A stretch of 12,067 nucleotides of DNA. It comes from Oscillospiraceae bacterium (GTDB lineage Bacteria; Bacillota; Clostridia; Oscillospirales; Ruminococcaceae). Where the stretch lies: NCBI GenBank assembly GCA_017394565.1, contig JAFPXW010000128.1:1-12067 (forward strand). Direction: 5' to 3'. A program made the translations under genes and the position numbers. How positions within the stretch are numbered: the stretch's first letter is position 1; every line of letters begins with the position of its first letter. Of the stretch, positions 7,200-12,067 are shown one piece after another. Below the pieces are notes generated by a model. It saw only the letters and a program-made list of their open reading frames with translations. It was not told the DNA's origin and did not search any database.

Positions 7200-9140
7200 T
7201 TATCTCAGCTTTGCGCCGCAAGGCATCTTGTCGTCTGCGAACTGTACCTGTACATCGCCGTTCGGGAGGTCGGCGGCACAGATCATGCCCTGCGACTCCA
7301 CGCCGCAGAGAACTGCCGGCTTGAGGTTGGCCACGATGATGACCTTCTTGCCGATGAGGTCTTCCGGTGCGTACCACTGCGCGATACCGGAAACGACCTG
7401 TCTGCCGCCCATGCCGTCGTCCAGCTGGAGGCGCAGGAGCTTCTTGGATTTCTTGACCTTCTCGCATTCGAGGACCTTTGCGACACGCAGGTCAACCTTG
7501 CCGAAATCGTCGAATTCGATCTGCGGAAGCTGTTCCTCCGGTGTGAAGTCCGGTTCTTCCTCGGTCTGCGGTGCATTGGCCATGAGGATGGCGTTCAGTT
7601 CCTCGATCTCCTTGTCGGCGTCGATACGCGGGAACAGGATCTCGCCCTTGTGGACGGTCACGTTCTGCGGCAGAACGTCGAACTTGGAGAGATTCCCGTA
7701 AGTCACGTCATTCTCAGACGCACCGATCTGTTCCCATACCTTCGGCATGGTGGTCGGCATGAACGGCGAGAGCAGGGTGGAGATGATACGGATGGCATCG
7801 AGCAGATTGTACAGCACAGAAGCCAGACGTGCCTTCTTGGTCTCGTCCTTGCCGAGCTTCCACGGCTCAGTCTCGTCGATGTACTTGTTTGCACGGTCAA
7901 CGAGGGTGAAGATGGTCTCCAGTGCCTGCTTGATCTGGGTGTTGTCGATGAACGCATCGACCTTGCCGACGATGGAGGTGGCAAGGGATTTCAGCTCGTC
8001 GTCGATGGGCGCTGCTTCACGCTCAGTCGGGAGCGTGCCGCCGAAATACTTGTCCGCCATTGCCACGGTACGGGAAACGAGGTTGCCGAAGCCGTTGGCG
8101 AGGTCGGAATTGATGCGGTTGATGAGGATCTCATTCGAGAAGTCGGAATCCGCACCGAGCGCCATTTCGCGCAGGATGTGGTAGCGGATGGCGTCACAGC
8201 CGTAGCGCTCGCCGAGGATGAACGGATCCACGACATTGCCCTTGGACTTGGACATCTTGTCGCCATTGAAGGTGATCCAGCCGTGAACTGCGAGGTGCTT
8301 CGGCAGCGGCAGATCGAGTGCCATGAGCATTGCAGGCCAGATGAGCGCATGGAAACGCTGGATGTCCTTGGCGACCATGTGGACATCGGCCGGCCAGAAG
8401 GTATCGAAGTCGTTGTACTTCTCGTTGTCGTAGCCGAGGGCGGTGATATAGTTCGAGAGCGCGTCGATCCAGACGTAAACAACGTGGTTCGGATCGAATG
8501 TGACCGGAATGCCCCACTTGAAGGAAGTTCTGGAAACGCACAGATCCTCCAGACCGGGCTTGATGAAGTTATTGACAAGTTCTGTCGCACGGGTGCGCGG
8601 CTGGAGATAGTCGGTATTCAGGAGCAGATCCTCCAGACGATCCGCGAACGGGCTCATCTTGAAGAAGTACGCTTCCTCCTCTGCGTCGATGACCTCTCTG
8701 CCGCAGTCAGGGCATTTGCCGTCCTTGAGCTGGGAAGAAGTCCAGAAGCTCTCGCAGGGAGTGCAGTACTTGCCGACGTACTTACCTTTATAAATATATC
8801 CCTTGTCGTAGAGATCCTTGAAGATCTTCTGGACGGATTCGATGTGGTAGTCGTCGGTGGTGCGGATGTAGCGGTCGTAGGAGATGTTCATATAGCTCCA
8901 GAGCTTTTTGAAGATTTCGACGATGCCGTCAACGTATTCCTTGGGGGTGATGCCGGCTTCTGCGGCTTTCTGCTCGATCTTCTGACCGTGCTCGTCGGTG
9001 CCGGTGAGGAACATGACATTGTGTCCCTGCATTCTGCGGTAACGCGCGATGGAATCGCACGCAGTGGTCGTATAGCAATGCCCGATGTGCGGATTACCCG
9101 ACGGGTAATAGATCGGAGTCGTGATGTAGAAATTAGACAT
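7200..9140 (-). CDS. metG: Methionyl-tRNA synthetase
   Basis: Cytoplasmic class I aminoacyl-tRNA synthetase that charges initiator and elongator tRNA-Met. The 646 residues show HIGH (18-21) in PSGNPHIGH, zinc-knuckle cysteines C126, C129, C143 and C146, the KMSKS loop at 295-299 (DKMSKSKGN), the helical anticodon-binding region, and a C-terminal OB-fold tRNA-binding domain from about 540 to the end (DFGKVDLRVAKVLECEKV, VSGIAQWY, ANLKPAVLCGVESQGM). That is the full two-part architecture. The start at 9140 is chosen because AGGAGG (9149-9154) precedes it by 8 bases and the protein family begins at this point; the open frame extends to 9269 without another supported start. It has its own promoter and terminator, so it is transcribed separately from the sugar genes. 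Confidence 0.97.
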   Translation of the reverse strand: MSNFYITTPIYYPSGNPHIGHCYTTTACDSIARYRRMQGHNVMFLTGTDEHGQKIEQKAAEAGITPKEYVDGIVEIFKKLWSYMNISYDRYIRTTDDYHIESVQKIFKDLYDKGYIYKGKYVGKYCTPCESFWTSSQLKDGKCPDCGREVIDAEEEAYFFKMSPFADRLEDLLLNTDYLQPRTRATELVNNFIKPGLEDLCVSRTSFKWGIPVTFDPNHVVYVWIDALSNYITALGYDNEKYNDFDTFWPADVHMVAKDIQRFHALIWPAMLMALDLPLPKHLAVHGWITFNGDKMSKSKGNVVDPFILGERYGCDAIRYHILREMALGADSDFSNEILINRINSDLANGFGNLVSRTVAMADKYFGGTLPTEREAAPIDDELKSLATSIVGKVDAFIDNTQIKQALETIFTLVDRANKYIDETEPWKLGKDETKKARLASVLYNLLDAIRIISTLLSPFMPTTMPKVWEQIGASENDVTYGNLSKFDVLPQNVTVHKGEILFPRIDADKEIEELNAILMANAPQTEEEPDFTPEEQLPQIEFDDFGKVDLRVAKVLECEKVKKSKKLLRLQLDDGMGGRQVVSGIAQWYAPEDLIGKKVIIVANLKPAVLCGVESQGMICAADLPNGDVQVQFADDKMPCGAKLR

Positions 9141-9143
9141 GGG

Positions 9144-9164
9144 AAATTCCTCCTCTTGGAATTT
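9144..9164 (-). promoter_or_regulatory. Hairpin overlapping the metG ribosome binding site
   Basis: On the transcript, AAATTCC (9158-9164) can pair with GGAATTT (9144-9150) around the loop AAGAGGA. The AGGAGG ribosome binding site spans the loop and the 3' arm, so the folded form would partly hide it. The stem is 7 bp, five of them A-U, so it is modest in strength. Just upstream, TGCCCTGTGGGCAGGGC-type sequence on plus (9165-9182) can form either of two overlapping GC-rich stems. Whether this regulates metG is unknown. Confidence 0.35.
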
Positions 9165-9191
9165 TGCCCTGTGGGCAGGGCAGTTACTAAT

Positions 9192-9220
9192 ATTATAGCA
9201 CGATTTTCCCCGTTTGTAAA
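9192..9220 (-). promoter_or_regulatory. Sigma-A-type promoter of metG
   Basis: On the minus strand there is TTTACA (9215-9220), a 17-base spacer and a perfect TATAAT (9192-9197). Transcription would start near 9185, leaving a leader of about 45 bases. That is too short for a T-box or SAM riboswitch, and none is seen. Confidence 0.85.
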
Positions 9221-9336
9221 TGACTTTCCGGAATTTTGTGGAAAATCCTCTTGCATCGGGGGATTTCACGCGGAATCGTCATTGCGATTTGTTCAAAGCG
9301 AATAAATCTATCCTCAAAATTTATGCAATCCGCCAA

Positions 9337-9426
9337 TCTTGCCAAGAAAACTTTGCAATTACTTGACAAGTACACTTGGCAGGTGTATAATAGAACCATC
9401 AAAGATGCCAAGCACACTTGGCAAGG
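9337..9426 (+). promoter_or_regulatory. Array of ACTTGNCAAGT-like operator sites
   Basis: Four 11-base near-palindromes of form ACTTG-N-CAAGT lie around the promoter: TCTTGCCAAGA (9337-9347), ACTTGACAAGT (9361-9371, perfect, over the -35 box), ACTTGGCAGGT (9374-9384, in the spacer) and ACTTGGCAAGG (9416-9426, running into the ribosome binding site). A weaker half site is centred at 9408. Two neighbouring pairs have centres 13 bases apart (9366/9379 and 9408/9421). The last pair also reads as the perfect inverted repeat TGCCAAG-CACA-CTTGGCA. The placement is that of repressor sites, and the likely binder is the XRE regulator encoded in the operon (inference). Confidence 0.7.
9363..9391 (+). 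promoter_or_regulatory. Consensus sigma-A promoter of the membrane protein/XRE operon
   Basis: Perfect TTGACA (9363-9368), a 17-base spacer and a perfect TATAAT (9386-9391). The start of transcription would be near 9398. The -35 box and spacer lie inside the operator-like palindromes, so the promoter is strong but probably kept off or tuned by a bound repressor. Confidence 0.9.
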
Positions 9427-9437
9427 AGGAATGCACT

Positions 9438-9788
9438 ATGACACGCGAAGAAATTCTTGCAAAAAGCCGGAACGAAAACAAGGGCGCAGACCTTGCGGAA
9501 CTGCAACTCGAAAGCAAGGCGCGGCGTATTTCGGGAGTCGTGTTTTATGCTGTCTGCATGGCGCTGTTCATTGTCACCGATGTGTTTGACAGAAACGCAG
9601 ATACGGCGTTTGTGGGACTGGTGCTGGTCGGCTATGTGCTGGCACTGATGACGATGCGCGGCATCCTGCACATCCGCGGCGGCAACCGCAGGTATGGCAT
9701 CACACAGATCGTGATCGGTGCGGTCGAATTTGCGGTATTGTTCCCGCTCCTGATGGTACGGTTCGTGAAGGAACTTGGTTCTTTATAA
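9438..9788 (+). CDS. Small three-helix membrane protein, DUF6442-like, copy 1
   Basis: A 116-residue protein with a charged cytoplasmic-looking N-terminus (MTREEILAKSRNENKG, then a polar helix to about 30) followed by three hydrophobic segments at roughly 31-49, 56-75 and 87-107. The loops carry basic residues (HIRGGNRRYG). I recall this layout from proteins called DUF6442, which often sit beside small XRE regulators; the biochemical role is unknown to me. The ATG at 9438 follows AAGGAGG (9424-9430), which overlaps the last operator site. It is the first gene of a three-gene operon. Its first 16 residues are identical to those of the next gene, while the membrane part is strongly diverged, so the pair arose by duplication. 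Confidence 0.85.
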   Translation: MTREEILAKSRNENKGADLAELQLESKARRISGVVFYAVCMALFIVTDVFDRNADTAFVGLVLVGYVLALMTMRGILHIRGGNRRYGITQIVIGAVEFAVLFPLLMVRFVKELGSL

Positions 9789-9804
9789 GAAGGGGGAATA
9801 GATC

Positions 9805-9852
9805 ATGACACGCGAGGAAATTTTGGCAAAAAGCCGGAACGAAAACAAGGGC
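9805..9852 (+). repeat. 48-base near-identical repeat of the start of the upstream paralog (9438-9485)
   Basis: The first 48 coding bases of the two small membrane protein genes match at 45 positions; all three differences are silent. Similarity at DNA level drops sharply afterwards. This points to recent duplication with strong selection on the N-terminus, or to gene conversion limited to this stretch. Confidence 0.8.
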
Positions 9853-10149
9853 AAGGATTTTATGGAGCTGGACATTGTGAAAAAATCACGAGGGATCGCA
9901 AGTGCGTTCGCATTGATCCTCGGTGCAGGGCTGAATCTGCTGGCGACGTTCCGGTATGGCAGGAGCTTTACGATCTTCTGGGTGCTGTTCTTTGCCGCAT
10001 TCGCCGCAGACGGCCTCACAAGGGGCATCACGATGGTACGCGGCGGCAGAAAGCAGGGCTGGATGTGGCTTGGCTACGGCGCTCTGATGGGTGCGATGAC
10101 TGTTCTGGCGGTCATGAAGTACCTGCGTGAACTGGGGGTTATCGCATGA
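9805..10149 (+). CDS. Small three-helix membrane protein, DUF6442-like, copy 2
   Basis: A 114-residue paralog of the preceding protein. Residues 1-16 are the same (MTREEILAKSRNENKG). Hydrophobic segments fall at roughly 30-48, 54-72 and 86-105, with the basic loop VRGGRKQG in the same place as in copy 1. The C-terminus keeps the K-x-L-REL or KEL pattern before the end, as copy 1 does. AAGGGGG precedes the ATG, and 16 bases separate it from the stop of copy 1. Its stop overlaps the regulator's start as ATGA, which ties the regulator's translation to this gene. A plausible role is a membrane partner or sensor for the regulator, or a stress-induced membrane protein. Neither is shown by sequence. 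Confidence 0.85.
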   Translation: MTREEILAKSRNENKGKDFMELDIVKKSRGIASAFALILGAGLNLLATFRYGRSFTIFWVLFFAAFAADGLTRGITMVRGGRKQGWMWLGYGALMGAMTVLAVMKYLRELGVIA

Positions 10150-10358
10150 ATGATTCGCTGGTGCTGAAAAATAACCTGAAAGCCGCACGTTCCGCGCGAA
10201 AACTCTCGCAGGCGGAGCTTGCCGCAATGGTCGGTGTTTCGCGGAATACCATCAGCTCGCTGGAAACCGGACAATTCCAGCCGACCGCGAAACTCGCGCT
10301 CATCCTGTGCATCGCACTCGATATGAAGTTCGAGGAGCTGTTCTATTTCGATGAATGA
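10146..10358 (+). CDS. XRE-family (Cro/CI-type) transcriptional regulator
   Basis: A 70-residue protein that is nearly all helix-turn-helix domain (HTH_3). The recognition motif runs from about residue 21 to 42: SQAELAAMVGVSRNTISSLETG, with the usual following segment PTAKLALILCIALDMKFEELF. There is no separate sensor or oligomerisation domain. Such small regulators bind DNA as dimers and often repress their own operon. Translation is coupled to the upstream membrane protein through an ATGA overlap, and there is only a weak purine stretch before the ATG. The palindromes around the operon promoter are the natural candidate targets. The pairing with membrane proteins suggests that they modulate it, for instance by holding it at the membrane (inference). 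Confidence 0.95.
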   Translation: MNDSLVLKNNLKAARSARKLSQAELAAMVGVSRNTISSLETGQFQPTAKLALILCIALDMKFEELFYFDE

Positions 10359-10367
10359 TACTGAGAG

Positions 10368-10406
10368 GGCGCTTGCCGGAATTCCAGTGAGTGCCTTGTT
10401 TTTTTG
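10368..10406 (+). terminator. Rho-independent terminator of the membrane protein/XRE operon
   Basis: GGCGCTTGC (10368-10376) pairs with GTGAGTGCC (10387-10395) in a 9-bp stem that includes three G-U pairs, with a 10-base loop, followed by TTGTTTTTTTG (10396-10406). It begins 10 bases after the regulator's stop. The stem is moderate, so some readthrough is possible. Confidence 0.75.
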
Positions 10407-10438
10407 TTGCCCGTGCATGACAAATTTCCGGCAAAACG

Positions 10439-10467
10439 TTGACAAAGCGGTCTACATATGGTATAAT
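10439..10467 (+). promoter_or_regulatory. Consensus sigma-A promoter of the GGDEF gene
   Basis: Perfect TTGACA (10439-10444), a 17-base spacer and a perfect TATAAT (10462-10467), giving a transcript start near 10474 and a leader of about 72 bases. No operator-like palindromes of the ACTTGNCAAGT type and no recognisable riboswitch were seen in the leader. Confidence 0.9.
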
Positions 10468-10545
10468 GGGACTATATCGAAATCGCTCGATGTATGGGCA
10501 ATTACATGATATTCTGTCTATCATTGCAACAGGGGGGATCAAATC

Positions 10546-11946
10546 ATGAAACGAACAGAAACCAAACACAAAACGAAGAACAGATTGCTTACCACCAATA
10601 TCGTGCTGGCACTCATCCTGCTGGTGTCAGCCAATCTGGTACTGGGAACTGCGATCTCGATCCAGTCGCGTATGGCAGTGCGCTCACAGGTCGAACAGCG
10701 AATGCTCGATATTGCGAATACAGCGGCAGATGCACTCGACAGCGATGTAGTCGCCCGGCTCCAGCCGTCTGATCTGGATACGCAGGAATATCAGGATGCA
10801 CTGGGTGTTCTGCGGATGTTTCAGGAGAACATCGGGCTGTCCTATATCTATTGCGTGCGCAAGGAAGCAGAGAATTCCTACATATTCACCATCGACCCTG
10901 ATACCGCAAATCCGGCGGAATTCGGCGAAAAGATCGTCGTTACCTCCGGACTGCTCACCGCAAGCGGCGGCACACCGGCAGTTGACCGCAAGGCGCATAC
11001 CGATGATTGGGGACGGTTTTACTCGGCATACAGCCCTGTTCTCGATTCGCAGGGCAATGTAGTGAGCGTGGTCGGTGTCGATTTCGATGCGGACTGGTAC
11101 GACGAGCAGCTTGTACAGCGTGTCAGCATCATCGCGATCTTCAGCATCGTGTCGCTGGGATTCGGTCTGCTGCTGGCATTTGCGATCTCGCGGCGTTCGT
11201 ACCGGCGTTTTCAGCGGATGGAACAGCAGATGCAGGAGCTTTCGCAGGGATTTGATACGCTCAACCGCATCATGATGCGCAATTCCGTGGATCGGCTGGA
11301 TCAGCAGCCTAAATCGGAGCAGAATGAGCTCCTGCGCACGATCGCATCCGGCGAACAGCTCGAAGAATGCAGCGGCACAGACGAAATGTGCGAACTCGGA
11401 CAGCGTCTGCGGTCGATGCAGGGTGTGATGCAGCGATATATCGCGTATCTCGACACGCTGACGTACCGCGATGAACTGACCGGAGTCGGCAGCAAGCTTT
11501 CCTATAAAAAGACGCTCAGGGAGATCGACGAGGAGATCTCCGCACAGCAGGCGATCTTTGCGGTCGGATTTTTCGACATCAACGACTTGCAGGATGCCAA
11601 TACCCAGTATGGATTCGAGGTCGGTGACAAGCTGCTGATCGGAACGGCGGATGCGCTGATGCGTGTATTCGGCAGAAGCAATGTATACCGTGTGGCGAGT
11701 GATGAATTCATCGCGATCCTGCGCGGTAAAAATACGGCGGATATGAAGGATTACTTCGAGAAATTCGTCGCAGAACTGGATCGTTTCAATGAGAAAAAGA
11801 GCTGTCCGGTGCGCCTGACGGTCGCAAAGGGATTCAGTGTGTATTATCCGGACAGGGATGAGAACTACCGGAATGTGTTCCGAATCGCGGAAGAAGCGCA
11901 GGAACGTGACAAAGCGCAGTACCATCAGCTCAAAGCCAATACCTGA
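10546..11946 (+). CDS. Membrane-anchored Cache sensor with a variant (ASDEF) GGDEF domain
   Basis: A 466-residue signalling protein. It has a basic N-terminus, TM1 (about 14-36), an extracytoplasmic Cache-like sensor (about 37-190, with YIYCVRKEAENSYIFTIDPD and the WGRFYSAYSPV...VVGVDFDADWY pattern of clostridial GGDEF proteins), TM2 (about 193-214), a long helical linker, and a GGDEF domain (about 303-462). Metal and guanine contacts look kept: D344 in FFDIND, N352, D361, and D386-E387-F388. The signature, however, is ASDEF (384-388) rather than GGDEF, and no RxxD inhibitory site lies before it. It may be a weak diguanylate cyclase or a c-di-GMP/GTP-binding or protein-interaction module. The ATG follows AGGGGGG. 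It is a single-gene unit with its own promoter and terminator. Confidence 0.88.
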   Translation: MKRTETKHKTKNRLLTTNIVLALILLVSANLVLGTAISIQSRMAVRSQVEQRMLDIANTAADALDSDVVARLQPSDLDTQEYQDALGVLRMFQENIGLSYIYCVRKEAENSYIFTIDPDTANPAEFGEKIVVTSGLLTASGGTPAVDRKAHTDDWGRFYSAYSPVLDSQGNVVSVVGVDFDADWYDEQLVQRVSIIAIFSIVSLGFGLLLAFAISRRSYRRFQRMEQQMQELSQGFDTLNRIMMRNSVDRLDQQPKSEQNELLRTIASGEQLEECSGTDEMCELGQRLRSMQGVMQRYIAYLDTLTYRDELTGVGSKLSYKKTLREIDEEISAQQAIFAVGFFDINDLQDANTQYGFEVGDKLLIGTADALMRVFGRSNVYRVASDEFIAILRGKNTADMKDYFEKFVAELDRFNEKKSCPVRLTVAKGFSVYYPDRDENYRNVFRIAEEAQERDKAQYHQLKANT

Positions 11947-11984
11947 CGGACTCAAATTCCCAGTCATACGACGGATTTCACAAA

Positions 11985-12029
11985 GAGCCTGCCTCTCTCC
12001 GCAACAGGAGGGTGGCAGGCTCGTTTTTT
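11985..12029 (+). terminator. Rho-independent terminator of the GGDEF gene
   Basis: GAGCCTGCC (11985-11993) pairs perfectly with GGCAGGCTC (12014-12022). After one mismatch the stem continues inward with CTCTCC against GGAGGG around a GCAACA loop. A run of six Ts follows (12024-12029). It is a strong terminator 38 bases after the stop codon. Confidence 0.93.
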
Positions 12030-12067
12030 GCCGCAGGATGGGATTCAGAATCTGTCTTCACGAGATG

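Noticed and set aside
9242..9270. AAATCC...GGATTT inverted repeat between the two divergent promoters
   Set aside because: Six-base arms with a 12-base loop, no T-run and no similarity to the ACTTGNCAAGT sites; nothing supports a terminator or operator here.
7089..9305. A 738-codon open frame on the plus strand, antisense to metG
   Set aside because: It mirrors the metG coding sequence, has no ribosome binding site or recognisable domain, and is explained by the G/C-ending codon bias of metG leaving few antisense stops.
10494..10772. A 92-codon open frame starting in the leader of the GGDEF gene
   Set aside because: It overlaps the GGDEF protein's start in another frame, lacks a ribosome binding site and has no recognisable content.
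12030..12067. Sequence after the last terminator
   Set aside because: Only 38 bases, with no start, promoter element or repeat that can be supported.

Overview
The window looks like chromosome of a Bacillota (Firmicutes) bacterium, most likely a Ruminococcaceae/Oscillospiraceae-type gut anaerobe. This is inferred from strong AGGAGG ribosome binding sites, near-perfect sigma-A promoters with 17-bp spacers, a four-cysteine MetRS carrying a C-terminal tRNA-binding domain, small DUF6442-like membrane proteins paired with a Cro/CI-type regulator, and a Cache-GGDEF protein of a layout common in that group. No phage, IS element, CRISPR array, rRNA or tRNA gene was seen.

Positions 1-7084, minus strand: a polysaccharide operon read from a TTGACT-17-TATAAT promoter (7056-7084) toward position 1. 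The order is: polyprenyl-phosphate sugar-1-phosphate transferase; manC (mannose-1-phosphate guanylyltransferase, split by a -1 frameshift); gmd (GDP-mannose 4,6-dehydratase); a 73-residue unknown protein; two GT4 glycosyltransferases; and an rmd-like GDP-4-keto-6-deoxymannose reductase that runs off the left edge. The genes are tightly packed, with ATGA or TAATG overlaps or gaps of 1-30 bases. Together they would make GDP-mannose, convert it to GDP-D-rhamnose, start a glycan on undecaprenyl phosphate and add mannosyl or D-rhamnosyl residues. No flippase, polymerase or ABC exporter is visible, so export genes probably lie beyond position 1.

Positions 7120-9220, minus strand: metG (methionyl-tRNA synthetase) with its own promoter, a short leader whose hairpin overlaps the ribosome binding site, and a strong rho-independent terminator. 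The polysaccharide promoter follows directly after that terminator.

Positions 9337-10406, plus strand: a compact operon of two tandem paralogous three-helix membrane proteins with a shared N-terminus and a 70-residue XRE regulator. A consensus promoter is embedded in an array of ACTTGNCAAGT-like palindromes, which suggests autoregulation by the encoded regulator. The operon ends at a terminator.

Positions 10439-12029, plus strand: a single gene with its own consensus promoter and terminator. It encodes a membrane-anchored Cache sensor joined to a GGDEF domain whose signature reads ASDEF. The last 38 bases hold nothing recognisable.
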